A DNA stretch of 53,707 bases, taken from the NCBI RefSeq assembly GCF_002836355.1, contig NZ_PJCA01000036.1:1-53707 (forward strand), in the 5' to 3' direction. Shown piece after piece: positions 33,149 to 42,807 of this stretch. This DNA is from Moritella sp. Urea-trap-13 (GTDB lineage Bacteria > Pseudomonadota > Gammaproteobacteria > Enterobacterales > Moritellaceae). Position 1 is the stretch's first letter, and the number at the start of each line of letters is the position of its first letter. Below the pieces are notes generated by a model, which saw only the letters and a list, made by a program, of their open reading frames with translations, was not told where the DNA came from and made no database searches. The translations under genes and the position numbers were made by a program.

Positions 33149-33242
33149 TCCGCCTCTTTTTGTGTTAGTCAAGTTGACGACCGGTCATTATTTCTTGACT
33201 GACTCAACATAACTGTACAGTTAATTTATAACGGATAAAGCT

Positions 33243-33377
33243 ATGAAACGTACTTTTCAACCAAGTAACCTTAAGCGTAAACGTTCACACGGTTTCCGCG
33301 CACGTAAAGCAACTGTAGGTGGCCGTAAGGTTCTTGCACGTCGCCGTGCAAAAGGTCGTAAGACTTTAAGCGCTTAA
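33243..33377 (+). CDS. rpmH: 50S ribosomal protein L34
   Basis: A 44-residue, very basic ribosomal protein of the large subunit. The sequence opens [20 protein letters not shown] and continues with [17 protein letters not shown], the L34 signature; E. coli L34 has 46 residues. The start has a GGATAAAG stretch upstream. It is the first gene of rpmH-rnpA-yidD-yidC-mnmE, the conserved run next to the origin. rnpA begins nine bases after its stop codon. Confidence 0.97.
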   Translation: MKRTFQPSNLKRKRSHGFRARKATVGGRKVLARRRAKGRKTLSA

Positions 33378-33386
33378 TTATCAGAC

Positions 33387-33743
33387 GTGATAGATAAGAG
33401 CTTTCCTCGGGAGTTACGTTTGTTAACTCCCGAACACTTCAAAAACGTATTCGCAGACCCTGTGCGATCTGCCTCACCTCATATAACTATACTTGCCAAA
33501 AATAACTCACTTGGACATACTCGTCTTGGTTTAGCTGTACCTAAAAAAGCAATTAAACTTGCTGTCGGCCGTAACCGAGTTAAGCGTCTAATTAGAGAAA
33601 GTTTTCGGACACGCCATCATAATTTTCCGAATGTTGATATCGTGGTTATCGCTAAATCTGGTATTGCAAACTTGGAAAATGCAGAAATCGATGCATTATT
33701 GGAGAAGTTATGGCGCAAACTTTGTCGCCGTTGCAATGGTTAG
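33387..33743 (+). CDS. rnpA: Ribonuclease P protein component
   Basis: The 118-residue protein cofactor of RNase P, which trims the 5' ends of tRNA precursors with the RNA subunit (not in this window). [17 protein letters not shown] is the family start and the RNR motif is seen in [16 protein letters not shown], the RNA-contact helix. It starts with GTG at 33387, a usual feature of this gene in gammaproteobacteria. Its 3' end overlaps yidD by 34 bases. Confidence 0.96.
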   Translation: MIDKSFPRELRLLTPEHFKNVFADPVRSASPHITILAKNNSLGHTRLGLAVPKKAIKLAVGRNRVKRLIRESFRTRHHNFPNVDIVVIAKSGIANLENAEIDALLEKLWRKLCRRCNG

Positions 33744-33961
33744 GCACCAAATTAATACGAGGTTACCAATTATTCATTAGTCCGATGATTGGTCCTCGCT
33801 GTCGCTTCACTCCAACGTGTTCTCAATACGCGATAGAATCAATAAAACTCCACGGATTTACAAAAGGTTGTTGGCTCACAGCCAAACGTCTATTAATATG
33901 TCATCCTTTTAGTAATAAACATGGTTACGATCCTGTACCTGAACCCAAACAAAGAGATTAA
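33710..33961 (+). CDS. yidD: Membrane protein insertion efficiency factor YidD
   Basis: An 83-residue protein that assists insertion of inner membrane proteins through YidC. The family signature is [31 protein letters not shown], with the paired cysteines in RCRFTPTCS, and the C-terminal HPF...HGYDPVP. The N-terminus carries an amphipathic helix for membrane attachment. The gene begins inside the 3' end of rnpA (34-base overlap, another frame) and ends seven bases before yidC, as in many proteobacteria. Confidence 0.95.
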   Translation: MAQTLSPLQWLGTKLIRGYQLFISPMIGPRCRFTPTCSQYAIESIKLHGFTKGCWLTAKRLLICHPFSNKHGYDPVPEPKQRD

Positions 33962-33968
33962 TTAGATT

Positions 33969-35612
33969 ATGGAATCCCAACGTAATTTACTTGTCATCGG
34001 ATTATTGTTTGTCAGCTTTTTGCTATTCACCGAGTGGCAAAATAAAGACAACCCGGTTGCAGTACCAACAACGACTCAAGCTATCATCAATGGTTTAACT
34101 GGCGATGTACCAGCAGGCAGTGACTCATCAACTGACGCACCTATCAGCGAGCAATCAAACAATCTGATTACCATCAGTTCAGACGTACTTCAACTAACTA
34201 TCGACACGTTAGGTGGTGATATTGTTCGTGCAGACTTACTTGAACATGCAACAGAGTTAGATGCAGAAGAGCGTTTCACGTTATTACAAAATGATGCAAC
34301 CAATGTTTACGTTGCACAAAGTGGTCTTATTGGCGCGAACGGTCCAGATGCAAACGCTAATGGTCGTCCACAATATACGACGACAGCACAAGACTTCACA
34401 ATTTCAGGTGATACATTGAGTATCCCACTGTCATATACAGATGCAAGTGGGGTTCAATTTACGAAAGTATTTACCCTTACACGTGGCAGTTATGACATTG
34501 AAGTAAGCTATAACGTAAATAACCAATCTGCTAACGCAATTTCGGTGCAAATGTACGGTCAGTTAAAACAAAATATTGATCTTGGCACTGACGAAAGCAG
34601 CAGTATGATGATGAAAGCTTATCGTGGTGCCGCACTTGGTACGACAGATAAACGTTATGAAAAATACAATTTCAGTGATATAAGCGATGCAAACCTAAGC
34701 CGGACAACCGCTGCTGGTTGGGTTGGCATGTTACAACATTACTTTGTAACAGCTTGGATCCCAGGCGACAGTCTTAACCACTTCTACACGCTGAACATTG
34801 GCCGTACTGAATTTACTCAGGGTCAAGCAATTATCGGGTTCAAACAACCGGCTGAAGCAATTGCAGCAAACAGCGAAGCTACTATCTCAGCTAAACTTTG
34901 GCTTGGTCCAAAACTACAAGATGAGATGGGTCAATTAGTTGAAGGTCTTGACCTTACTGTTGATTACAGCTGGTTATGGTTCATTGCTCAACCGCTCTTT
35001 AAATTACTACAGTTCTTCCATGGTTTAGTGGGTAACTGGGGTATTGCAGTAATCATGATCACGTTTACCGTGCGTGGTGCTATGTATCCGCTAACAAAAG
35101 CGCAATATACGTCAATGGCAAAAATGCGCTTACTACAACCTAAATTAACTGCATTACGTGAAAAATGTGGCGACGACAAACAAAAAATGTCGCAATCAAT
35201 GATGGCATTGTATAAAGAAGAGAAAGTAAATCCATTAGGTGGTTGTTTCCCAATGATCATCCAAATGCCTATTTTCATCTCGTTATACTGGGCATTAATG
35301 GAAAGTGTGGAATTACGCCACGCACCATTCGCACTGTGGATTAATGATTTATCTGCACAAGACCCGTACTACGTATTACCGCTATTAATGGGTGTTACTA
35401 TGTACATGATCCAGAAAATGTCTCCGACACAAGTTCAGGATCCAATGCAGCAGAAAGTGATGCAGTTCATGCCTGTCATGTTCACTTTCTTCTTCTTGTG
35501 GTTCCCTGCAGGTCTAGTTCTATACTGGTTAATGAGTAACGTAGTTACAATTATCCAACAAACTATTATTTTCCGAGCGCTGGAAAAACAAGGTTTGCAT
35601 AGCAAGAAATAA
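33969..35612 (+). CDS. yidC: Membrane protein insertase YidC
   Basis: A 547-residue insertase that places proteins in the inner membrane alone or with SecYEG. The N-terminus ([20 protein letters not shown]) is the first membrane segment, followed by a periplasmic beta-super-sandwich domain (about 60-340) typical of Gram-negative YidC. The conserved core has about five membrane segments from about 350 on, with [21 protein letters not shown] containing the groove arginine, and the motifs [23 protein letters not shown]. Its length nearly equals E. coli YidC (548). ATP synthase subunits a and c, encoded in this window, are known clients of the family. Confidence 0.97.
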   Translation: MESQRNLLVIGLLFVSFLLFTEWQNKDNPVAVPTTTQAIINGLTGDVPAGSDSSTDAPISEQSNNLITISSDVLQLTIDTLGGDIVRADLLEHATELDAEERFTLLQNDATNVYVAQSGLIGANGPDANANGRPQYTTTAQDFTISGDTLSIPLSYTDASGVQFTKVFTLTRGSYDIEVSYNVNNQSANAISVQMYGQLKQNIDLGTDESSSMMMKAYRGAALGTTDKRYEKYNFSDISDANLSRTTAAGWVGMLQHYFVTAWIPGDSLNHFYTLNIGRTEFTQGQAIIGFKQPAEAIAANSEATISAKLWLGPKLQDEMGQLVEGLDLTVDYSWLWFIAQPLFKLLQFFHGLVGNWGIAVIMITFTVRGAMYPLTKAQYTSMAKMRLLQPKLTALREKCGDDKQKMSQSMMALYKEEKVNPLGGCFPMIIQMPIFISLYWALMESVELRHAPFALWINDLSAQDPYYVLPLLMGVTMYMIQKMSPTQVQDPMQQKVMQFMPVMFTFFFLWFPAGLVLYWLMSNVVTIIQQTIIFRALEKQGLHSKK

Positions 35613-35628
35613 GCTTGCTAATCTTATC

Positions 35629-35654
35629 AAGGCGGCCCTTGTGCCGCCTTTTTT
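35629..35654 (+). terminator. Terminator after yidC
   Basis: AAGGCGGC-CCTTGT-GCCGCCTT followed by a run of T. It separates yidC from mnmE, so mnmE may have its own promoter or be reached by read-through. Confidence 0.88.
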
Positions 35655-35687
35655 CATCTAAAAAATCTACTATCTTCGGGTAATCAC

Positions 35688-37052
35688 ATGCTAACTAATG
35701 AAACTATCATTGCACAAGCCACACCGCCAGGACGAGGTGGTGTTGGTATTATTCGTATCTCTGGACCAAAAACAGAGTTAGTCGCACAAACCGTTTTAAA
35801 TAAAATTCCAACCGTGCGTAAAGCCGATTACTTATCTTTCTTAGATGAAGAACAGCAAACAATTGACCAAGGTATTGCCATCTTGTTCAAAGCACCAAAT
35901 TCATTTACCGGTGAAGATGTTTTAGAATTACAAGGTCATGGTGGCCCCGTGATCATGGACATGCTGATGCGCCGCATTCTACAAATAGACGGTATCAGGA
36001 TGGCCCGCCCGGGTGAATTCTCAGAGCGTGCATTTCTCAATGATAAAATGGACTTAACCCAAGCCGAAGCGATTGCTGATCTGATTGATGCGACCTCTGA
36101 ACGCGCAGTAAAATCCGCAATGAATTCACTGCAAGGTGAATTTTCGAAAAAAATTAATACCCTGACCGAAAGTTTAATTCACTTACGTATTTACGTTGAA
36201 GCAGCAATTGATTTTCCAGAAGAAGAAGTCGACTTTCTTGCCGACGGTAAAATATCCCAAGCGCTGTATAAAATAATGGATAACCTGAGTGCGGTGCAAA
36301 AAGAAGCCAAGCAAGGGGCGATCATTCGCGAAGGCATGAAAGTGGTGATTGCTGGCCGTCCTAACGCCGGTAAATCAAGTTTACTCAATGCCTTGGCAGG
36401 TAAAGAATCAGCGATTGTTACCGACATAGCTGGAACCACACGTGATGTATTACGCGAGCATATCCACATTGATGGTATGCCACTGCATATTATTGATACC
36501 GCAGGTTTACGTGATAGTCCGGATCGTGTTGAACAAATTGGCATTGAACGCGCGTGGGAAGAGATCAATAACGCGGATCAAGTACTCTTTATGGTTGATG
36601 GTACCACGACGGATGCCACGGATCCTGCCGAAATCTGGCCCGACTTCATTGATCGTCTACCAAGCTCGATCGGGCTGACGGTGATTAGAAATAAAATGGA
36701 TCTTACGGGTGAATCGCCAACCGCGGTTGAAGATCAAGGTCATTCGATCTTTAAAATATCAGCAAAAGAAAATCTTGGCTTAGATGAACTTAAAGATCAT
36801 TTAAAACAATGCATGGGTTATCAAAGCAATACTGAGGGTGGCTTCATCGCACGTCGTCGTCACTTAGATGCGATTGAGAAGGCCGATGAACACTTGCAGA
36901 TAGGCAAGATGCAGATGGAAGTATACATGGCAGGAGAGTTGCTTGCAGAAGAGTTACGCTTAGCCCAAGAGCAACTATCGGAAATTACCGGCGAGTTCAG
37001 CTCAGACGATCTTCTTGGTCGCATCTTTACCTCATTCTGCATCGGTAAATAA
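35688..37052 (+). CDS. mnmE: tRNA modification GTPase MnmE
   Basis: A 454-residue GTPase which, with MnmG (also in this window), forms the 5-carboxymethylaminomethyl group on wobble uridine 34 of certain tRNAs. The N-terminal folate-binding domain (about 1-118) starts [22 protein letters not shown]. The G domain sits in a helical domain, with G1 [13 protein letters not shown]2/G3 GTTRD and DTAGLRDS, and G4 NKMD. The C-terminus FCIGK carries the conserved catalytic-region cysteine. Its length is identical to E. coli MnmE. Confidence 0.97.
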   Translation: MLTNETIIAQATPPGRGGVGIIRISGPKTELVAQTVLNKIPTVRKADYLSFLDEEQQTIDQGIAILFKAPNSFTGEDVLELQGHGGPVIMDMLMRRILQIDGIRMARPGEFSERAFLNDKMDLTQAEAIADLIDATSERAVKSAMNSLQGEFSKKINTLTESLIHLRIYVEAAIDFPEEEVDFLADGKISQALYKIMDNLSAVQKEAKQGAIIREGMKVVIAGRPNAGKSSLLNALAGKESAIVTDIAGTTRDVLREHIHIDGMPLHIIDTAGLRDSPDRVEQIGIERAWEEINNADQVLFMVDGTTTDATDPAEIWPDFIDRLPSSIGLTVIRNKMDLTGESPTAVEDQGHSIFKISAKENLGLDELKDHLKQCMGYQSNTEGGFIARRRHLDAIEKADEHLQIGKMQMEVYMAGELLAEELRLAQEQLSEITGEFSSDDLLGRIFTSFCIGK

Positions 37053-37069
37053 TATGTCTATAATAAAGC

Positions 37070-37091
37070 GACGATCCGAGTTCGGATCGTC
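37070..37091. terminator. Stem-loop after mnmE
   Basis: GACGATCCGA / TCGGATCGTC forms a strong ten-bp stem with a very tight centre, 17 bases after the mnmE stop. Only a weak T-rich stretch (ACTTTCGTT) follows, so termination may be partial. Confidence 0.6.
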
Positions 37092-37195
37092 ACTTTCGTT
37101 AGCGCAGAGCTTAAACACGGCGACGACGACGTCAGATCATAACCGCCACATTTAAAACACTTCGGTAACGATCTAATAAGATTCACGTTACAAAC

Positions 37196-37268
37196 CCATC
37201 CACAGAGTTACCCACAACTTAATCCGATTAAATGATAACTTTAAACACGGCTGAATAGATGTGGATAA
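37196..37268. promoter_or_regulatory. DnaA-box cluster between mnmE and the HDOD gene
   Basis: One perfect box, TGTGGATAA (37260-37268), one 8-of-9 box, TTACCCACA (37208-37216), and one weak 7-of-9 match, CCATCCACA (37196-37204), lie in a 278-base gap between two convergent genes. The same gap has an 11-base direct repeat TTAAACACGGC at 37111-37121 and 37241-37251. No gene is visible. A role in titrating DnaA is possible but unproven. Confidence 0.5.
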
Positions 37269-37330
37269 GCCTGTAATTTACACTCTATTATCAGTAAATA
37301 ACCCCAAATAAGCAGACCATAATCATCACT

Positions 37331-38368
37331 TTACACCCCTGCGATACACGCTTGAATATCTAACTCATGCTCACAACAAAACGCAGTTGCCTGCTGTTGA
37401 GAAATATAGTCCTGAGCCAGTAATAGGTGTATTTCGCTGTATAAGTTAGCTTCTACCAATAACTTACCCTGCCCTGTCTGCTGTAGCATAGAGGCGGTTT
37501 CAGACTGTTCATACAAGGCTTTCACCACAGATCCTGGCAATAACCAAGATTGCGCTATCAACGCCGATAAGCGTAATGAGTGCTTGGTCATCATCTGACG
37601 GAAAATCTTTGAACTAGGTCTAAATTGTGGGTCACTGATATTCATTTCATCCACAATTAATTTAAACAGCGCAATTTTACCCACATCATGGATAAGCCCT
37701 AAAAAATAAGCTAAGTCAGGATCCTCTCCCCTGCTCTTCGCTAGCTTTTTTGCCCACAAGGCAGTTGTGAGTGAGTGTCGCCATAAATGCTGACCAAATA
37801 ACTTAAAGTAAATAGGCTTTATCTCGGTCATATTTTGCATCACGATCGTCAGTACAATCGATTTAATTTGCAACCCACCTAAACGGACCACCGCCTCTTG
37901 CAAACTGGTGATTTCCTGCGTCCCTACTTGATAACCAGCCGAGTTCACTAATTTGATCACATCAGCGGCGAGCACTGGGTCCTGGGTAATCAATGCCGCT
38001 AATTGCTCAGCAGTATAATTATCACTGTCAATTAACGCAGAGACCTTATGCAGTACCTCTGGCAGTCGCACCACATTTAACGCAATATTCTCAGGGCGGC
38101 CGACACTGCCTTCGACTTTAAGCAAGATACTTTTTTCTAACGGATTTAATCCAGCACTCGCTGCAGTTGTCACGTCCTTATGATTAAACAGTAAATCATA
38201 AAATAATGAGCTGGTATCAATAATCTCATCCGCTACCATGACATCAGGTATACTCGTTGTTGTTGTCGCAACGTTATTAATAACCGGTTTAGGAGGCGCA
38301 TACGTTATCTTTTGAGTCTGTTGAGTACGACCAAATATAGTAAGAATACGTTGAAATAATGAAGCCAT
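37331..38368 (-). CDS. HDOD-domain signalling protein
   Basis: A 345-residue protein with one HDOD domain (about 101-310), a degenerate relative of HD phosphohydrolases found in bacterial signalling proteins; its function is generally unknown. RLPEVLHKVSALI...LITQDPVLAADVIKLVNSAGY and AVVRLGGLQIKSIVL are typical of HDOD. IHDVGK (226-231) keeps an HD-like pair, but the complete metal-binding set of true HD enzymes is not apparent. The N-terminal 70 residues look unstructured and threonine-rich. I chose ATG 38368, preceded by AAGG; a longer reading to 38485 would run over the mioC start and is unlikely. It is divergent from mioC by 88 bases. Confidence 0.8.
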   Translation of the reverse strand: MASLFQRILTIFGRTQQTQKITYAPPKPVINNVATTTTSIPDVMVADEIIDTSSLFYDLLFNHKDVTTAASAGLNPLEKSILLKVEGSVGRPENIALNVVRLPEVLHKVSALIDSDNYTAEQLAALITQDPVLAADVIKLVNSAGYQVGTQEITSLQEAVVRLGGLQIKSIVLTIVMQNMTEIKPIYFKLFGQHLWRHSLTTALWAKKLAKSRGEDPDLAYFLGLIHDVGKIALFKLIVDEMNISDPQFRPSSKIFRQMMTKHSLRLSALIAQSWLLPGSVVKALYEQSETASMLQQTGQGKLLVEANLYSEIHLLLAQDYISQQQATAFCCEHELDIQACIAGV

Positions 38369-38456
38369 AAGCGCCTTAATAAGCATAAATTGATATTGTA
38401 ATACGCTATATTTTACAGCAAAAGTAGTCAAATAAACGTTTAAATAAGAGGAAAGC

Positions 38457-38906
38457 ATGTATACATTCGAAATAATTGTAGGCACAACATTGGGATCGGC
38501 AGAGTATGTCGCTGATCATTTAGCTGAAAAACTCATCGAGCAAGGTTTTCAAGTCAATATCCACCTCGATCCTAAGCTAGAAAGCCTACCGATCGATAGT
38601 AAACACCCCTGGATCATTTGCACTGCTACCCATGGCGCTGGTGACTACCCTGATAACATAGCCCCCTTTGCACTGCAACTGCAACAATCTAGCCCCGATT
38701 TAACCCGAATCCAATACAGTGTGATCGCCCTAGGCTCAAAATCGTATGATCAATTCTGTAATGCAGGGCATATGATCGATCGTCAATTAGCAAAATTAAA
38801 CGCCAAAAGAGTCACGAAAACCTTTGAAATATGCACGCTAGAGACACCGATCCCTGAAGATGCGATCGACGGATGGTATCCGCAATGGCTGAATAACTGG
38901 CTATAA
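38457..38906 (+). CDS. mioC: Flavodoxin-like protein MioC
   Basis: A 149-residue FMN-binding flavodoxin-like protein known from the origin region of E. coli (147 residues); it has been linked to biotin synthase activity, but its role is not settled. The FMN phosphate loop is seen at VGTTLGSAEYVADH, with CTATHGAGDYPDNIAPF and ALGSKSYDQFCNAG lining the flavin site. GAGGAAAGC precedes the ATG. Transcription of mioC points into oriC, as in E. coli, where it is under DnaA control. Confidence 0.94.
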   Translation: MYTFEIIVGTTLGSAEYVADHLAEKLIEQGFQVNIHLDPKLESLPIDSKHPWIICTATHGAGDYPDNIAPFALQLQQSSPDLTRIQYSVIALGSKSYDQFCNAGHMIDRQLAKLNAKRVTKTFEICTLETPIPEDAIDGWYPQWLNNWL

Positions 38907-38935
38907 TATAAGCATGATCATATTTATTTATTTTT

Positions 38936-39235
38936 ATTTTCTGTGGATAACTATGGATCTATCTTGTGATCAACCTATAGTTATCCTTGTAGAATAAATA
39001 TCGTATTCGACCCCCTGTGTATAACTAGGCTATTTACACCCAGCTTATACGTAACAAGCCCAAGCATTACTAACAGCAAGTGATCTACGCTAAATACATG
39101 ATCTTTCTAGATCAAAGTGAGTTATCAACAGATCAAGGCGATCCTAATAATAGATCTTATAAGATCTCTTTTAAGATCTTAAGATCAACAGTTGGATCTA
39201 AATAAAAATATAATTAAGATCATTTGCATCTGTTA
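38936..39235. other. Chromosomal replication origin oriC
   Basis: The 388-base gap between mioC and mnmG (38907-39294) aligns with E. coli oriC in reverse orientation. DnaA boxes are TGTGGATAA at 38942-38950 (R4 position, perfect), TTATCCTTG at 38981-38989 (R3 position, weak), TGTGTATAA at 39016-39024 (R2 position, perfect) and TTATCAACA at 39122-39130 (R1 position, one mismatch). CAGCTTATACG near 39041-39051 is shared with E. coli. The AT-rich unwinding region at 39144-39221 has GATC-led 13-mers on the minus strand, including GATCTATTATTAG (39144-39156), 12 of 13 to the E. coli right 13-mer. I count 14 GATC sites from 38936 to 39221, consistent with Dam/SeqA control. Confidence 0.93.
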
Positions 39236-39294
39236 GAGAAAACCGTAGACTGTGCCGCTCTGAATATTTCCGCTAAACAAAACCGAGGTGATAC

Positions 39295-41178
39295 ATGGCA
39301 TACCATGAACAATTTGAAGTTATCGTCGTAGGTGGCGGACATGCTGGCACCGAAGCTGCTGCAGCTGCTGCTCGTATGGGTCGAAACACATTATTATTAA
39401 CGCATAATATCGATACGCTAGGGCATATGTCATGCAACCCAGCAATCGGTGGTATCGGTAAAGGCCATCTCGTTAAAGAAATTGACGCACTTGGCGGTAT
39501 CATGGGTCAAGCAACTGACCTCGGCGGTATTCAATTTAGAACATTAAATTCAAGTAAAGGACCTGCTGTTCGCGCAACTCGTGCACAAGCGGATCGTCTG
39601 TTATATAAATCAGCAGTACGTCAAAAACTTGAAAATCAGCAAAACCTAACGATATTCCAACAATCTGTTGACGATCTTATTATTGAAAACGATCGTGTGG
39701 TAGGTGTAATTACGCAAGCGGGTTTATCGTTTAGAGCCAAATCAGTGGTATTAACCGTCGGTACTTTCCTTGATGGACTTATCCACATTGGTTTAGAAAA
39801 CTATCCAGGTGGTCGCGCTGGTGATCCAGCTTCAGTATCATTGGCTGCACGTCTACGTGAATTACCAATTCGTACGGATCGTTTAAAAACCGGTACACCG
39901 CCACGTATTGATGGTCGCACAATTGATTTTTCAATAATGGAAAAGCAGCATGGTGATTCTCCAACACCGGTATTCTCTTTTATTGGTAGCCGTAAAGATC
40001 ATCCACAACAAGTGCCTTGTTACATTACCCATACCAATAATAATACCCACGATGTGATCCGTAGTGGTATGGATCGTAGTCCAATGTACACAGGTGTGAT
40101 CGAAGGTATCGGTCCACGTTATTGTCCGTCGATCGAAGATAAGATCACACGTTTTGCTGATAAAGAATCACATCAAATTTTTATCGAACCTGAAGGCTTA
40201 ACAACCCATGAAGTTTACCCTAACGGTATTTCAACCAGCTTGCCTTACGATGTACAAGTTGATCTTGTTCGTTCGATCCGTGGTTTAGAAAACGCCCATA
40301 TTACGCGTCCGGGTTATGCGATCGAGTATGATTACTTTGATCCCCGCGATCTTAAGCTGACGTTAGAAAGTAAATTTATTGAAGGTTTGTTCCTAGCGGG
40401 TCAAATTAACGGTACTACGGGTTATGAAGAAGCGGCTGCTCAAGGTCTACTCGCAGGCCTAAATGCTGCTCGTACAGCGCGTGATGAAGATACATGGCAT
40501 CCACGCCGCGACCAGGCTTACTTAGGTGTGTTAGTCGACGACTTAGCCACCTTAGGAACCAAAGAACCGTATCGTATGTTTACTAGCCGCGCTGAATACC
40601 GTTTATTGTTGCGTGAAGATAACGCCGATGCACGTTTAACCGAGCAAGGTCGCAAACTTGGCTTGGTTGACGATCATCGTTGGGCGGTATTTAACGAGAA
40701 AATGGAAGCCATTGAACTTGAACAACAACGTTTACGTTCTACTTGGATCAATCCAACTAAAGCGTTTGCAGATAAGATCAATGCATTATTGGCTACGCCA
40801 CTATCACGTGAGCATACATTGGAAGATCTTGTTCGTCGTCCAGAAGTAAGCTACAACGCCTTGATGACAATTGAAGAACTGGGTCCTAAGCTAGAACATG
40901 AAGCTGCTGCGGAACAAGTTGAAATCACCATTAAGTACGAAGGTTATATCAACCGTCAGAAAGCGGAGATTGAAAAGCAACTACGTCATGAAAATACTTT
41001 GTTACCAACGGATTTAGATTACGCAACAATTAAAGGCCTTTCTAATGAGGTTGTTGCTAAGTTAATTGACGTTAAACCGCAAACAATTGGTATGGCATCA
41101 CGTATTTCAGGTATCACACCTGCTGCAATTTCAATTCTACTTATTTATTTGAAAAAGCAAAACTTACTCAGTAAATAA
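39295..41178 (+). CDS. mnmG: tRNA uridine-34 modification enzyme MnmG
   Basis: A 627-residue FAD enzyme that works with MnmE to modify wobble uridine 34 of tRNAs. The FAD dinucleotide motif is [19 protein letters not shown] near the N-terminus. Conserved cores are [39 protein letters not shown] and [17 protein letters not shown]. The C-terminal helical domain, which binds MnmE and tRNA, ends [28 protein letters not shown] precedes the ATG. It adjoins the unwinding region of oriC, as gidA does in E. coli, and transcription runs away from the origin. Confidence 0.97.
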   Translation: MAYHEQFEVIVVGGGHAGTEAAAAAARMGRNTLLLTHNIDTLGHMSCNPAIGGIGKGHLVKEIDALGGIMGQATDLGGIQFRTLNSSKGPAVRATRAQADRLLYKSAVRQKLENQQNLTIFQQSVDDLIIENDRVVGVITQAGLSFRAKSVVLTVGTFLDGLIHIGLENYPGGRAGDPASVSLAARLRELPIRTDRLKTGTPPRIDGRTIDFSIMEKQHGDSPTPVFSFIGSRKDHPQQVPCYITHTNNNTHDVIRSGMDRSPMYTGVIEGIGPRYCPSIEDKITRFADKESHQIFIEPEGLTTHEVYPNGISTSLPYDVQVDLVRSIRGLENAHITRPGYAIEYDYFDPRDLKLTLESKFIEGLFLAGQINGTTGYEEAAAQGLLAGLNAARTARDEDTWHPRRDQAYLGVLVDDLATLGTKEPYRMFTSRAEYRLLLREDNADARLTEQGRKLGLVDDHRWAVFNEKMEAIELEQQRLRSTWINPTKAFADKINALLATPLSREHTLEDLVRRPEVSYNALMTIEELGPKLEHEAAAEQVEITIKYEGYINRQKAEIEKQLRHENTLLPTDLDYATIKGLSNEVVAKLIDVKPQTIGMASRISGITPAAISILLIYLKKQNLLSK

Positions 41179-41193
41179 GTAATTCGTCACGAC

Positions 41194-41222
41194 AGCCACC
41201 TTTAACGCATTTATCGGTGGCT
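41194..41222. terminator. Possible terminator after mnmG
   Basis: AGCCACC / GGTGGCT form a seven-bp stem with a 15-base loop, 15 bases after the mnmG stop. The downstream sequence has only a late T run (CATTTTTG), so this is a weak candidate. Confidence 0.35.
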
Positions 41223-41370
41223 ATATAACCTCATTTTTGACATCATCCCCTAATTTGCAATGCTACTATTTAACTAAGGTGCCTTACCTTACTTAGTAGG
41301 TTGTCTTTTTCTTTTTTCTACGATTAAATATTAACTTACATAATCGCGTTTTACCGGAGTAAATCACCCT

Positions 41371-41991
41371 ATGATCAACCGCCTCGAAGCATTATTAGCC
41401 CAAACATCTTTGGTTGTTACTGATACCCAAAAACAGCAATTAGTGGCATTAGTGAATTTGTTACATAAGTGGAATAAGGCATACAACCTGACATCGGTAC
41501 GTGATCCTGATGATATGTTAGTCAAACATATTATGGACAGTCTGGTCGTGAGTCCTTATTTAGAAGGCGAGCGTTTTATTGATGTGGGTACTGGACCTGG
41601 CTTACCGGGTTTACCGTTGGCGATCATGAACCCAGATAAAGAATTTGTACTACTCGATAGTCTAGGTAAACGTATTCGTTTTATCACTCAAGCTGTGCAC
41701 GAATTAAAATTAACGAATGTGACGCCAGTACAATCTCGTGTGGAAGAATACCAGCCTGAAATTAAATTTGATGGCGTATTAAGTCGTGCGTTTGCTTCAT
41801 TAGAAGATATGTTACATTGGTGTAAGCATCTGCCAAAACCAGATGGATTGTTTTATGCGTTGAAAGGGGTAAGACCAACGGGTGAAATCAAAACATTGAA
41901 TACCAAATTCAAACTGGAAGTTGCACATAAACTAACAGTGCCAGAGTTAGAAGGCGAACGTCATCTAATCGTCATGTCTGAGATTAAATAA
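41371..41991 (+). CDS. rsmG: 16S rRNA (guanine-527-N7)-methyltransferase RsmG
   Basis: A 206-residue SAM-dependent methyltransferase acting on G527 of 16S rRNA. The SAM-binding motif is [19 protein letters not shown], preceded by [27 protein letters not shown], the GidB family signature; [11 protein letters not shown] follows. Length matches E. coli RsmG (207). It is 192 bases downstream of mnmG; this gap contains an imperfect inverted repeat (ACTAAG 41273-41278, CTTAGT 41292-41297). CGGAG lies upstream of the ATG. parA begins 12 bases after its stop. Confidence 0.96.
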   Translation: MINRLEALLAQTSLVVTDTQKQQLVALVNLLHKWNKAYNLTSVRDPDDMLVKHIMDSLVVSPYLEGERFIDVGTGPGLPGLPLAIMNPDKEFVLLDSLGKRIRFITQAVHELKLTNVTPVQSRVEEYQPEIKFDGVLSRAFASLEDMLHWCKHLPKPDGLFYALKGVRPTGEIKTLNTKFKLEVAHKLTVPELEGERHLIVMSEIK

Positions 41992-42003
41992 TAAGGAACA
42001 TTT

Positions 42004-42807
42004 GTGGGCAAAATCATAGCAATAGCTAACCAAAAAGGTGGCGTAGGAAAAACAACTACTTGTGTTAATTTAGCAGCCTCAATGTCGGCGACTAAACGTA
42101 AGGTATTGCTGATTGATCTTGATCCACAAGGTAACGCAACCATGGGCAGTGGTATCGACAAATATGCTGTCGAGTATTCTGCCTATGATTTATTGGTTGA
42201 TGAAAAACCGGTCAATGAGGTTGTTATTACTGAAACATCGGGAAAATATCATCTGATCGCAGCGAATCAAGATGTCACCGCGGCAGAAATTAAATTAATG
42301 GCTTTTTTTGCTCGCGAATTACGCTTAAAAAATGCGTTGGCAGCAGTGAAAGATGATTATGATTATATTTTTATTGATTGCCCACCATCATTAAATTTAC
42401 TTACCATTAATGCGATGGCTGCGGCCGATTCGATTATTGTGCCGATGCAATGTGAATACTATGCGCTGGAAGGCTTGACCGCATTAATGGATACCACCAG
42501 TAAGTTAGCTTCTGCGGTTAACCCTGAGCTCAAAATTGAAGGCATACTACGCACCATGTATGACCCACGCAACCGGTTAGCGTCTGATGTGTCTGAACAA
42601 CTTAAACAGCATTTTGGCGATAAGGTCTATCGTACTGTGATCCCGCGTAATGTCCGTCTAGCTGAAGCGCCGAGCTTTGGTGCGCCTGCTATGTATTATG
42701 ATAAAACATCCAATGGTGCCAAGGCTTATCTTGCACTCGCGGGGGAAATTATTCGTCGTCAAGAATTAGCCAATGAACAGAGCGCACAGGCAAAGGAACA
42801 AGCATGA
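42004..42807 (+). CDS. parA: Chromosome partition ATPase ParA
   Basis: A 267-residue chromosomal ParA/Soj ATPase that drives segregation of ParB-parS complexes along the nucleoid. The deviant Walker A is ANQKGGVGKTTTCVNLA (about 8-24), followed by LLIDLDPQGNATMGSGI and Walker B IFIDCPPSLNLLT. It lacks an N-terminal DNA-binding extension, so it is the short chromosomal type and not the plasmid P1 type. It begins with GTG (42004) behind AAGGA and overlaps the parB start by four bases. It belongs to the rsmG-parA-parB run typical of origin regions in many bacteria, but missing in E. coli. Confidence 0.96.
   Translation: MGKIIAIANQKGGVGKTTTCVNLAASMSATKRKVLLIDLDPQGNATMGSGIDKYAVEYSAYDLLVDEKPVNEVVITETSGKYHLIAANQDVTAAEIKLMAFFARELRLKNALAAVKDDYDYIFIDCPPSLNLLTINAMAAADSIIVPMQCEYYALEGLTALMDTTSKLASAVNPELKIEGILRTMYDPRNRLASDVSEQLKQHFGDKVYRTVIPRNVRLAEAPSFGAPAMYYDKTSNGAKAYLALAGEIIRRQELANEQSAQAKEQA

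Noticed and set aside
37369-38485. Longer start for the HDOD protein, running to 38485.
   Set aside because: It would overlap the mioC start on the other strand and adds 39 hydrophobic residues with no family support; ATG 38368 has an AAGG ribosome site.
40801-40820. A CACGTG core in mnmG that resembles parS.
   Set aside because: Only the central bases match; the outer arms (TATC...AGCA) do not fit TGTTNCACGTGNAACA.
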